This document shows positions 7,817-14,359 of a stretch of DNA of 14,515 nt, piece by piece (the first letter of the stretch is position 1; each line of letters begins with the position of its first letter). Origin of the DNA: Hyphomicrobiales bacterium (GTDB lineage: Bacteria; Pseudomonadota; Alphaproteobacteria; Rhizobiales; Hyphomicrobiaceae). The translations under genes and the position numbers were made by a program. The notes under the pieces are model-generated. The model was given only the letters and a program-made list of their open reading frames with translations. It ran no database searches and had not been told where the DNA came from. The DNA lies in assembly GCA_017304275.1 (NCBI GenBank), contig JAFKKW010000213.1, forward strand, positions 1-14,515, written 5' to 3'.

Positions 7817-8469
7817 TGCACGAGAGCGCAGCCACTCCGCCAAGGTTCGGCCCAGAGTTCGTCGCTGCCTTCCGCGATCTTGTGCTCTGGCGTCGCGACG
7901 TGCGCCGCTTCCGCACCGATCCGGTTCCCGAGCCGCGCATCGCGCGTCTGATCGATCTCGCCTGCCATGCGCCGTCCGTCGGCAACTGCCAGCCTTGGCG
8001 GTTCGTGCTCGTCGATGATCCGGCGCGGCGCGACGCGGTCCGCGCCTCCTTCCGCCGTGCGAACCAGTCAGCTCTCGAAGGCTACGACGGCGAGGCGCGC
8101 GCGCTTTATGCGCGGCTGAAGCTCGAGGGGCTCGAAGCAGCCCCCGTCCAGCTCGCCGTTCTTGCCGACGAGGCCACGGAGCGGGGTGCCGGGCTCGGTC
8201 GCCGGACCATGCCCGAGACGCTACGCTACTCCGTGGTGGGTGCCGTCCACACGCTCTGGCTCGCCGCGCGCGCCGAGGGCCTCGGTGTCGGCTGGGTCTC
8301 GATCCTCGAACCCGACGTGGTGACGAAGGCCCTGGATGTGCCGCCCGACTGGGCGCTGGTCGCCTATCTGTGCCTCGGCTGGCCGGTGGAGGAACACCTC
8401 GACCCGGAGCTCGAGCGCGCCGGATGGCAGGCGCGCGCGACGCCGGAGGGTCTGGTCCTGCGGCGCTGA
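7816..8469 (+). CDS. bluB: 5,6-Dimethylbenzimidazole synthase BluB
   Basis: A flavin-destructase of the nitroreductase fold that turns reduced FMN and O2 into 5,6-dimethylbenzimidazole, the lower ligand of B12. The 217-aa product has WRRDVRRFRTDP (residues 25-36), in which Asp28 matches the position of the catalytic aspartate described for the Sinorhizobium enzyme. It also has HAPSVGNCQPWRFV (51-64), TMPETLRYSVVGAVHTLWLAA (from 131) and GLGVGWVSIL (155-164), where Ser162 fits the second key residue. The ATG at 7816 overlaps the cobB stop (TGATG) and is preceded by AGGG; a GTG at 7813 is the alternative. The frame is open further upstream inside cobB, but that part is not family sequence. Its presence means the strain should make DMB itself when oxygen is present. 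Confidence 0.93.
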   Translation: MHESAATPPRFGPEFVAAFRDLVLWRRDVRRFRTDPVPEPRIARLIDLACHAPSVGNCQPWRFVLVDDPARRDAVRASFRRANQSALEGYDGEARALYARLKLEGLEAAPVQLAVLADEATERGAGLGRRTMPETLRYSVVGAVHTLWLAARAEGLGVGWVSILEPDVVTKALDVPPDWALVAYLCLGWPVEEHLDPELERAGWQARATPEGLVLRR

Positions 8470-8553
8470 CCCGGCGCGACGCGTCGCGGCCTTGTCTGCG
8501 GCCGCCGTCGGAGGTATGCAACGGACAAGCTCTACCGAGAACAGAGGTCGCCC

Positions 8554-8859
8554 GTGACAGCGCGCATCTTCAAGCCGGCCAAGACCGCCATGCAGTCGGG
8601 CCTGGCCCGCACCAAGGAGTGGCAGCTCGAGTTCGAGGCTGCGACGCCACGCCAGATCGACCCGCTGATGGGCTGGACCAGCTCGGCGGATACGCGCACG
8701 CAGCTTCGCCTTGAGTTCGATACCAAGGAGGAGGCCATCGCCTACGCGGAGCGTAACGGCATCCCCTATCGGCTGGACGAGCCCAAGCCGCGCGGTCTGG
8801 TGCGCAAATCCTACGCCGACAATTTCAAGTTCGGCCGCATCGGCACCTGGACCCACTAA
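8554..8859 (+). CDS. NADH dehydrogenase accessory subunit, NDUFS4 (ETC complex I) family
   Basis: A 101-aa protein matching the alphaproteobacterial homologue of the mitochondrial 18-kDa complex I subunit, which sits on the peripheral arm of NADH:quinone oxidoreductase. Visible family sequence includes ARIFKPAKTAMQSG (residues 3-16), KEWQLEFE (21-28), the core DPLMGWTSSADTRTQLRL (36-53), FDTKEEAIAYAERNGIPY (55-72) and the C-terminal KSYADNFKFGRIGTWTH. The start is GTG at 8554, with AGAGG about 6 nt upstream. It lies 84 nt after bluB and just before the tRNA; it is probably a separate function, even if read through from the B12 operon. The gap 8470-8553 has a 6-bp GCGGCC/GGCCGC hairpin (8486-8505) without a T-run. 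Confidence 0.9.
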   Translation: MTARIFKPAKTAMQSGLARTKEWQLEFEAATPRQIDPLMGWTSSADTRTQLRLEFDTKEEAIAYAERNGIPYRLDEPKPRGLVRKSYADNFKFGRIGTWTH

Positions 8860-8898
8860 GGCGGATATTTCCGCAGCATTTTCAGAGAATTGGAATTT

Positions 8899-8927
8899 TT
8901 GACGTTGCGTGCCGAACCGTGTAACGA
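8899..8927 (+). promoter_or_regulatory. Promoter of tRNA-Arg
   Basis: TTGACG (8899-8904) and TAACGA (8922-8927) with a 17-nt spacer lie 9 nt upstream of the mature tRNA 5' end. The predicted start at about 8934 leaves only a few leader bases, as is common for single tRNA genes. A small GCGGA/TCCGC hairpin (8861-8874) just after the previous gene may separate the two units. Confidence 0.5.
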
Positions 8928-8936
8928 ACCGGCGAA

Positions 8937-9013
8937 GCGCCCGTAGCTCAGTTGGATAGAGCACTCGCCTTCTAAGCGAGTGGCCGCTGGTTCGAATCCA
9001 GCCGGGCGCGCCA
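8937..9013 (+). tRNA. tRNA-Arg (anticodon UCU)
   Basis: The cloverleaf can be drawn by hand. The acceptor stem GCGCCCG (8937-8943) pairs with CGGGCGC (9003-9009). The D arm is GCTC...GAGC (8946-8962) and the anticodon stem is CTCGC/GCGAG (8964-8968/8976-8980), with loop CTTCTAA giving anticodon TCT at 8971-8973. The T arm has the standard GGTTCGAATCC loop sequence. The discriminator is G9010, and CCA is encoded at 9011-9013. Its 3' half is overlapped on the other strand by the end of the serine recombinase gene, which fits use of the tRNA as the element's insertion site. The tRNA is intact. Confidence 0.97.
8972..9013. other. Candidate attL core: 3' half of tRNA-Arg
   Basis: The junction between host gene and element falls at the 3' end of the tRNA, a classic integration site. 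The segment from the anticodon loop to CCA is intact tRNA sequence and is also read as the last 13 codons plus stop of the leftward serine recombinase. The true crossover core may be shorter (for example the T arm to CCA). The matching direct repeat (attR) was not seen anywhere else in the window, so the other end must lie to the right. Confidence 0.55.
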
Positions 9014-10594
9014 CTCTCGAACAAAAGAGAGAACTCCGGGCGAAACTCTATCCAGGCCCTGTGCTGCGGCCCTGGCCAGGACGGCCTTGGAGCCCGTAAT
9101 CCGGATCTCCTCGTCCTTGACGCTGACCTCCCGCATGGCCAGCCGAGCACAAGCCTGCCGTAGCTCTGGCGGACCGTTGTGGAGCTGATCCCGTAGCAAG
9201 GTCGCAAACTTCATGATCTTATCCGGGGTGATGGCCGGCGCGCCGCTGGTGATCCGCTTCTGCAGTTCGGCGATGTCCTGGGCCAACTCGTCACGTTGGA
9301 CCTTGAGGCCGACAAGGCGTTCCTTGAGGTTCGTGTCCTCCGCCTCCATCAAGCCCTTTTCCACGAGGCCGAGGAGACGGACAATGGCCGCCTCGGCGTC
9401 CTTGTGGGCTTGGCGCATCCGGCTCAGCCGGTCCTTGTTCTCGTCCACCTGTGTTGCGGCAGATTTCAGATAGTTCGTCAGGAGTACATGCAGTTGGTCG
9501 GGGTCAAGAACTTGGCTCGTGACCTCGTCGACCACGATCTGATCGAGGCGGTCCATGCGGATGCGCAGTCCGTGGCAGGCGGTAGCCCCCTCCCGCAACT
9601 TCCGACTGCAGCAGTAGTAGCGGTACAGGCCGCCCTTGCCCGTGTTCTGGATGAGGGCCGCTCCGCAGTACCCGCAGCGAGCAACGCCGGCCAGCAGTGT
9701 GGGACCATTGACCACGCGCGGCGGAACCCGTTTCGGGTTGCGGCTCTGCAGAAGTGCCTGGACGGCTGTAAAGATCTGCTCGTCGATGATCGGGGGAACC
9801 AGCAGCTCGACCCACTGTGAGGGCGGACGCGGTTTGCCGTTGCGGCTATCCCGACGATTGAAGTAGTGCAGGCCGTGATAGGTGCTCGACGTCAATAGGT
9901 CGTAGACGCCCCCGGTCGAAAAGCGCCGCCCCCGTCGTGTGATGCCGCGCTCATTGAAATACGACGCAATCGCCTTGATACCCATGGGACGGCCGTCCGT
10001 GCCGACCGCGAGAGCAAACATCTTGCGGACAATGCGGGCTTCTTCCTCGTTGATGACAAGGACCTTCTTGTCCTTGTTGCCGCGTCGCTCCTTGGTCTCG
10101 ACGGAATAGCCGAACGGAGGTCGTGAGCCGTTCCAAAAGCCCTGTCGAGTATTCTCCATCATGGCCCTATGAACGTGCTTGGCATTCTCGCGGGACTGAT
10201 GCTCGTCGAAGATGTTCAAAATTTTGCGGACGATCTCGCCGCTCGTGTCCGTGCCGATGTCCTGCGTGATGGAGACTAATTCCACGCCGGCCTTACGAAG
10301 CTGGCGCACGTACAGCTCTGAGTGCAGGGAGTCGCGGCTGAACCGACTCAAAGAATGAACGACCACGAAGTCGAACGGTTTGTCGATGCGCGTGGCCTTG
10401 AAGATCAGTTCCTGAAACGCCGGGCGATCGTCATCGAGGGCGGATGCGCCGGGCTCAGAAAACACCTCGACGACCTGCCATCCGCGCGCATCGCAATAGG
10501 CCCGGCACTGGGCGATCTGGTCAGGGAGTGATAGATCGCGCTCAGCCTGCCGAACGGTCGAAACGCGCACATAGATGGCAGCCCGGATCGTCAT
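8972..10594 (-). CDS. Large serine recombinase (site-specific integrase)
   Basis: A 540-aa recombinase of the large serine (resolvase/invertase plus recombinase domain) family. The catalytic domain begins AIYVRVST with nucleophile Ser12, followed by LSLPDQ (residues 21-26) and the arginine-rich SLSRFSRD (81-88). The recombinase domain covers roughly 155-290, with PPFGY at 159-163. A zinc ribbon has CGYC (307-310), CC (328-329) and Cys340. A charged coiled-coil-like stretch (about 380-450) precedes a C-terminal segment. Residues 528-540 (WRARLDSNQRPLA) and the TAG stop are the antisense of tRNA-Arg, from CCA to the anticodon loop, so the end of the protein is set by the insertion site. The ATG at 10594 is preceded by GAGAG. 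It lies 10 nt after a short ORF and is the recombinase nearest the junction, hence the best candidate integrase. Confidence 0.93.
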   Translation of the reverse strand: MTIRAAIYVRVSTVRQAERDLSLPDQIAQCRAYCDARGWQVVEVFSEPGASALDDDRPAFQELIFKATRIDKPFDFVVVHSLSRFSRDSLHSELYVRQLRKAGVELVSITQDIGTDTSGEIVRKILNIFDEHQSRENAKHVHRAMMENTRQGFWNGSRPPFGYSVETKERRGNKDKKVLVINEEEARIVRKMFALAVGTDGRPMGIKAIASYFNERGITRRGRRFSTGGVYDLLTSSTYHGLHYFNRRDSRNGKPRPPSQWVELLVPPIIDEQIFTAVQALLQSRNPKRVPPRVVNGPTLLAGVARCGYCGAALIQNTGKGGLYRYYCCSRKLREGATACHGLRIRMDRLDQIVVDEVTSQVLDPDQLHVLLTNYLKSAATQVDENKDRLSRMRQAHKDAEAAIVRLLGLVEKGLMEAEDTNLKERLVGLKVQRDELAQDIAELQKRITSGAPAITPDKIMKFATLLRDQLHNGPPELRQACARLAMREVSVKDEEIRITGSKAVLARAAAQGLDRVSPGVLSFVREWRARLDSNQRPLA

Positions 10595-10604
10595 GTACTC
10601 TCAC

Positions 10605-10913
10605 TCAGGTCTTCTCGTCGCCAAAGAGGATAGCGTTGATCTCGGGTCCAAGATACGCCCGCAATAGCGCAACCCATTCATTGGTATTCGGCAAGGTCTT
10701 CGGCAGATCGCAGTATACGATGTAGCCGTCGTGCGTGATCTGCGCCCCATCATCGGTGGGCGCAGCCGGAGACGAAGGATCTGCAGAGGGCAGGTCCTCG
10801 TCGGCGGGCGCGTTGCCGGTATGTCGAAGCGGGTGATCCACCCTCCAGCTTTTAGGAGGTGTTGCTCCTGACAACCAGATTCGAGTTCGCGTCCGGTATC
10901 GTTTGCGGTCCAC
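10605..10913 (-). CDS. Short unrecognised ORF upstream of the serine recombinase
   Basis: I do not recognise a family. The full frame gives 102 aa from a GTG at 10913; a second GTG at 10841 would give 78 aa. The C-terminal part (THDGYIVYCDLPKTLPNTNE, then WVALLRAYLGPEINAILFGD) looks like folded protein, with mixed hydrophobic and charged residues. The middle is acidic and rich in Pro, Ala and Ser. The first 25 residues are basic and look like chance coding, so the shorter form is preferred, although its GGAGG touches the GTG without spacing. The stop is 10 nt before the serine recombinase ATG, which suggests co-expression and a possible partner or control protein. It may be a remnant. Confidence in coding is moderate; no function is claimed. 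Confidence 0.45.
   Translation of the reverse strand: MDRKRYRTRTRIWLSGATPPKSWRVDHPLRHTGNAPADEDLPSADPSSPAAPTDDGAQITHDGYIVYCDLPKTLPNTNEWVALLRAYLGPEINAILFGDEKT
10842..10869 (-). promoter_or_regulatory. Alternative hairpins around a GGAGG upstream of the short ORF
   Basis: In the leftward transcript, AGGAG (10869-10865), CCTCCT (10859-10854) and GGAGG (10846-10842) occur in a row. The middle CCTCC can pair either with the first AGGAG or with the last GGAGG, giving two mutually exclusive small hairpins. The last GGAGG abuts the internal GTG at 10841. This could mask or free a translation start, but the stems are only 5 bp and no start codon has ideal spacing. Confidence 0.25.
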
Positions 10914-11032
10914 CCCGCACGACTACGGATCGCCACCAGAAGGACAATATCAATTTGTTTCAGAGTGTTATGGCCGGACAGGCTGGAGGGCAATGGCTCA
11001 CGAAGCAGCTGTCGGATGCCTTCCGTACAATT

Positions 11033-11046
11033 TGCAATTAATTGCA
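11033..11046. repeat. Perfect 14-bp palindrome between the tyrosine recombinases and the short ORF
   Basis: TGCAATTAATTGCA reads identically on both strands. It lies 10 bp beyond the stop of the 352-aa recombinase, in the 142-bp gap (10914-11055), which has no recognisable gene. It has the size and symmetry of a dimeric regulator operator. No T-run follows, so it is not terminator-like. Confidence 0.5.
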
Positions 11047-11055
11047 CTGACTTTC

Positions 11056-12114
11056 TCAACCCTCTGTTAACCCTCTGAGCACCCCTTCCCAACGGCCCAA
11101 CGCCGAGAAGCTGGCCGCTTGATTGTAGAACCTCTGACTGGCGGCAAGCGTGGCGTGTCCCAGGACGTCCTTGGTGATGTTGACGTGTTCAGGATCGAGG
11201 AGCGCGATGTCGGTAGCAGCGCAGTCGCGAAACAAATGAGGTGACACCGGCCGTCCGAGATGACGTTGAGCGGTGGTGGTGATGATGACCGTCACACTGG
11301 TCGGTCGGAGCGCATGTCCGCCCTTACGTCCAATCCAGAGCCAACCTTGATCGTCTTGAAGGGGCTTGGCTGGAAGAACCGGACGAACCTCGTGGAGGTA
11401 CAGGTCGAGAGGCTCTGTCAGCCAGTCCGGATACGGGAAGGTGATGACGTTCTGCTTCTTGGTCTCCTTCCGAGTAAACGTCGCCTCGTATCCGTTGTCG
11501 CGGCGGCGTAAGTTGTGACCAACGCGCAACGCAGAGAAATTGCGCAAACGCACCGGCCGAGCGATCAGCGCCGCGATCATCAATCCGTCGCGGTAGAGTT
11601 GCGCCCCGTCGGCCTTTCCCTGCGCTAACTGATCAAGTCCGGTCTCCATCAAGCGAACCCCAAGCTCGCTCAGTTCCCCAGTGGTAGCCATCCGAGGCAG
11701 CTTCGGACGCGATGGCGTGGCAGAGTTCGTTAGACGGTGCGCGAGTTCGGTTAGCCAGGGAAGCCCTTCGGGCGGATGCGTTGCGCGAACCATATAGGCG
11801 ATGCCCCGGATCACCGTTGCCACGGTTGTCTCCGCGCGCCCTGGCGCATAGGCGTCAAGAAACTGCTCGATCAGCAGGGCATCGACACGGTCAATCGGCA
11901 ATGCATTTGGTTGGAGAGAGCCGATGTGGCCCAACCAGGAGAGGTACGTCCCATAGCCGCGCTCGACGGAACGGATGGTCGCCGGGCGCCAGTGGGCGGC
12001 GAAGCCACCTCGCGCCAGCGGTCCGGCAGTCGCTCGTGCGGCGAGCCAAGCCGCTCGCTCGCACAGCGACCAGTCGCCGAGTTTCAGAGAAGACAGCGCG
12101 AGATGCTCCGTCAT
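11056..12114 (-). CDS. Tyrosine recombinase (352 aa), second of a coupled pair
   Basis: A phage-integrase-type site-specific recombinase. The N-terminal part (about residues 40-130) is helical and arginine-rich, as in a SAM-like core-binding domain. The catalytic domain has the first Arg in ALIARPVRLRNFSALRVG (residues 182-199), the lysine-bearing hairpin TRKETKKQN (214-222), SPHLFRD with His293 and Arg296, LGHATLAASQRFY with His320, and nucleophile Tyr330. The full R-K-H-R-H-Y set is present, so the enzyme should be active. Its ATG at 12114 overlaps the stop of the 574-aa recombinase by 4 nt (ATGA), which indicates translational coupling and probably joint action. The C-terminus ends soon after the tyrosine helix. 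No named element family could be assigned by eye. Confidence 0.92.
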   Translation of the reverse strand: MTEHLALSSLKLGDWSLCERAAWLAARATAGPLARGGFAAHWRPATIRSVERGYGTYLSWLGHIGSLQPNALPIDRVDALLIEQFLDAYAPGRAETTVATVIRGIAYMVRATHPPEGLPWLTELAHRLTNSATPSRPKLPRMATTGELSELGVRLMETGLDQLAQGKADGAQLYRDGLMIAALIARPVRLRNFSALRVGHNLRRRDNGYEATFTRKETKKQNVITFPYPDWLTEPLDLYLHEVRPVLPAKPLQDDQGWLWIGRKGGHALRPTSVTVIITTTAQRHLGRPVSPHLFRDCAATDIALLDPEHVNITKDVLGHATLAASQRFYNQAASFSALGRWEGVLRGLTEG

Positions 12115-13835
12115 AGCATGACCTCGCGCTCACGTTCCGCGGCCCGAGCGAGCACGTTCTGACCACCGCCGTAAGTCCGTTGGCGATCCCGATATGCTGA
12201 GACGACCATATCATAACGTTTGAGTGCAGCTCTGGTATTGGCCCCGGAATAAAACTTGACCGTCGTGGCGACATCCTTATGGCCGAGCATCTGCCGCACG
12301 GACTCAAAGTCCCCGGGATTTGCTTCCAGATAGGCAAACGCCGCTAGGTGCCGCATCAAGTGTGGGTTCACAGAGAGCCCAATCTCGCGCTTGATGAACC
12401 CTGAGAATTGGCTACCAAGCGCGTGCGATCCTTTCTCAGTTCCGTTCTGACTGACGAAGAGTTTCGATGTCGCGGTTGTAAGCAGGACGGGACGAAACAC
12501 CTCCACGTATCGAGCCAGGAGCGTGCTCACTTCATCGTTGAAGCGCCCGTCTATAGCCACGCCGTTCTTGACTTCCCGCGGTTCGAAATGGACCTGCCAC
12601 TCACCCGATCCACCAATAGGCCGCTTGAAATGCTTGTTGAGATCGAGGGCCGCAGCATTCTTGATGCGGACCGGCAAGTACAGCAGGATCGCGAGCAGGG
12701 CGGCAATCTGATATTCTTGTGCCTGACGCACAGTTGGTTTTGTCACCTTCGCGAGCCTATGCTCAACGTGGAAGGGAAGATTGATCAACGCCCGCAGGGC
12801 ATCCGGCGTGAACTGGGACAGTCGCTCGATGTTGCGCTCGCACATGCCCTCAGGTCGATGTCTGACGAGGTCGGCCAGCCGCTTAAGTTCGACGGCATCC
12901 TTGGCGGGGACTTCGACGTAGCGTGCGATATTGATGAGCGCCGTAATCATCGCGCTCAAGCCTGGCGTGCTCCTGTCGTCGAGTTCGCGTCCTCCGAGAC
13001 GCAGATTTAGACCCCGCTCCACCAGGACCGCATCGAGACACGCGCCTAGCGACGTGAACTGCTCTGCCGGGACGCCGTCCTGGACGAGCACCGAGAGATA
13101 CCAGCGCAGGTTATTTACATAGTTCCGAGCCGTAATGGGCTTGATCGCGCGACGCTTCCCTTGTGCGAAGAAGTTGGTCTTGACCGCGGCAGCCTTGTAC
13201 GCCTCGATCTCAACGAGCAGGCTCGGCGGAAAGGCGTCCCACTGTTGGCCCCGCCATCCCGCCGGCTCAGCATTTGGGATCACGGGATAGGGAGACCCAG
13301 GAATAGAAGCTACGGTACGGTTCCATGCCCGGCGCGGGACATGCGCCCGTTCGCGGGGGTTCCTTTGAATGGTCTCCTGCTCGAGGTGCTCCAAGAACCG
13401 ACCAAAGACGACGGCACCGACCTCAGACGGCGCGATCCCAAGCGCCGAGCACCATCCCGCGAACGGATGCAGTTCATCACGGTCGCGTCGCGCGAGCGGT
13501 GCCAGCAGAGCTTCCCATGTCTCATCTAGCTTGCGGTTCTTTCGCCGGCGACGGACCTTGACCCCGGCGATCTTCATGGCGCTTGTGACAAGGCTCAGAA
13601 CATTGGCCCATCTCTGCTTGCTCAGGCCAGCGAGTTGCCAACTCGCTCTGTCGATCAGCGCCCGTATCACCTGCGGATCGGCAATGATCTCCGAAGGGTG
13701 TTTCCCGCAGACCTTTGCGAAGCTACGCAGAGCAGAAGTGCGCTCAGCTCTTTGCGATGGGCTGAGCCTCTCGTCGCTCGAAACGAAATCTATGAGGCCC
13801 TGAAGCGTCAGGGTTTTGGTGCTCGGTGGTGCCAT
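12111..13835 (-). CDS. Long tyrosine recombinase (574 aa), first of a coupled pair
   Basis: A site-specific recombinase longer than the usual 300-400 aa. Residues 1-210 form an extended N-terminal region with a basic patch VRRRRKNRK (94-102). A core-binding-like region follows (about 210-325, with TARNYVNNLRWYL at 235-247). The catalytic domain has LPVRIKNAAALDL (Arg390), EPREVKN (Lys423), NPHLMRHLAAF (His492, Arg495) and LGHKDVATTVKFY (His519, nucleophile Tyr529). All catalytic residues are present. AAGGAG lies 8 nt before the ATG at 13835, a strong ribosome binding site. The long N-terminus may read extra DNA sites, such as the tandem repeats just upstream. It is distantly reminiscent of Tn554-type paired transposases in having one long and one short tyrosine recombinase, but the gene order differs. 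Confidence 0.92.
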   Translation of the reverse strand: MAPPSTKTLTLQGLIDFVSSDERLSPSQRAERTSALRSFAKVCGKHPSEIIADPQVIRALIDRASWQLAGLSKQRWANVLSLVTSAMKIAGVKVRRRRKNRKLDETWEALLAPLARRDRDELHPFAGWCSALGIAPSEVGAVVFGRFLEHLEQETIQRNPRERAHVPRRAWNRTVASIPGSPYPVIPNAEPAGWRGQQWDAFPPSLLVEIEAYKAAAVKTNFFAQGKRRAIKPITARNYVNNLRWYLSVLVQDGVPAEQFTSLGACLDAVLVERGLNLRLGGRELDDRSTPGLSAMITALINIARYVEVPAKDAVELKRLADLVRHRPEGMCERNIERLSQFTPDALRALINLPFHVEHRLAKVTKPTVRQAQEYQIAALLAILLYLPVRIKNAAALDLNKHFKRPIGGSGEWQVHFEPREVKNGVAIDGRFNDEVSTLLARYVEVFRPVLLTTATSKLFVSQNGTEKGSHALGSQFSGFIKREIGLSVNPHLMRHLAAFAYLEANPGDFESVRQMLGHKDVATTVKFYSGANTRAALKRYDMVVSAYRDRQRTYGGGQNVLARAAEREREVML

Positions 13836-13862
13836 AGTGAGTACTCCTTCTTGACACGAACT

Positions 13863-13890
13863 GACTGGTGAGACTGGTGATGACTGGCGA
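13863..13890. repeat. Three phased 9-bp repeats (GACTGGTGA type)
   Basis: GACTGGTGA occurs at 13863-13871 and 13872-13880, and GACTGGCGA at 13882-13890. The steps of 9 and 10 bp are close to one helical turn, so the copies face the same side of the DNA. They lie 28 bp upstream of the 574-aa recombinase ATG. They look like binding sites for the HTH protein or like recombinase arm sites. Confidence 0.6.
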
Positions 13891-13910
13891 CATTTTTAGT
13901 GAAAATGTCG
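13888..13910. repeat. 9-bp inverted repeat upstream of the recombinase pair
   Basis: CGACATTTT (13888-13896) and AAAATGTCG (13902-13910) are perfect inverted copies around a 5-bp centre. It partly overlaps the last tandem repeat. It lies in the 134-bp gap between the HTH gene and the recombinase pair and could be an operator or a recombination core. No T-run follows in the leftward direction, so a terminator is unlikely. Confidence 0.55.
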
Positions 13911-13969
13911 GTGGTGATTTTTGTTGAAGAGTGGGCACGGGTGTTTCACGAGAAGCGAGCTGCGCGCGC

Positions 13970-14200
13970 TTACGGCGTGTCACGAGGTTGCTCGCGATGA
14001 CTCCTGTTCCGGAACTCGAAGAGTTCGACGTCTTCGATCGCAATGCGGACAGACCGGCCAAATCGATGGACCTTCAGATCTCCATCGGCGATGATCCGAT
14101 GGATCTGGCGCGCGGAGATCTGCCAGCGGGTCGCGAGTTGCTTGACGGTCAAGAATCGCGTGCCGTCGGGGTCATTGGGCTCGCGGGTGCGGCGTGTCAT
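13970..14200 (-). CDS. Excisionase-type helix-turn-helix DNA-binding protein
   Basis: A 76-aa basic protein with the HTH_17 / MerR-like winged helix common to excisionases and small element regulators. RFLTVKQLATRWQISARQIH (residues 15-34) gives the helix-turn-helix. RIIADGDLKVHRFGRSVRIA (35-54) gives the wing, and IEDVELFEFRNR closes the domain. The frame is open further upstream, but the ATG at 14200 follows a GAGGAGAG purine block and starts just before the domain, so it was chosen. It is the first leftward gene before the recombinase pair, 134 nt upstream of it. It probably binds the nearby repeats and either bends DNA for excision or controls the recombinases. This role is inferred from family and position. 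Confidence 0.82.
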   Translation of the reverse strand: MTRRTREPNDPDGTRFLTVKQLATRWQISARQIHRIIADGDLKVHRFGRSVRIAIEDVELFEFRNRSHREQPRDTP

Positions 14201-14277
14201 TGATGCTCTCTCCTCTCTCTGTGCGCCGCCTGAAGACGAGCAGGACAAGGAGGAGACCGGCAGGTGTGTTCCGCCGT

Positions 14278-14321
14278 GGTGATCGCCCTCTTGCCTCGCC
14301 GAAGCGGCGCGAGCGATCACC
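14278..14321. repeat. Nested 44-nt palindrome upstream of the excisionase gene
   Basis: GGTGATCGC (14278-14286) and GCGATCACC (14313-14321) form a perfect 9-bp outer arm. Within the 26-nt spacer, CGCCG and CGGCG pair around AAG, so a second stem nests inside. It lies 78 bp upstream of the HTH start. No T-run follows on either strand. A dimeric operator, recombination site or cruciform is possible. Confidence 0.55.
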
Positions 14322-14359
14322 GATATTGGACATCGGGAGTCCGTTGGGAACAAGAAACT

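Noticed and set aside
8221..9207. Long leftward frame across bluB, NDUFS4 and the tRNA
   Set aside because: It is antisense to well-supported genes and runs through the tRNA; arginine-rich composition marks it as a shadow of GC-rich coding sequence.
10859..11041. Rightward 60-aa ORF with an AGGAGG nearby
   Set aside because: It runs against all neighbouring genes, has no family features, and the purine block overlaps the start codon instead of preceding it.
10601..11092. A 163-aa leftward frame overlapping the short ORF, possibly a frameshifted longer gene
   Set aside because: It overlaps the end of the 352-aa recombinase and its second half reads through the better short ORF in another frame. 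No motif is visible and a frameshift cannot be shown from one sequence.
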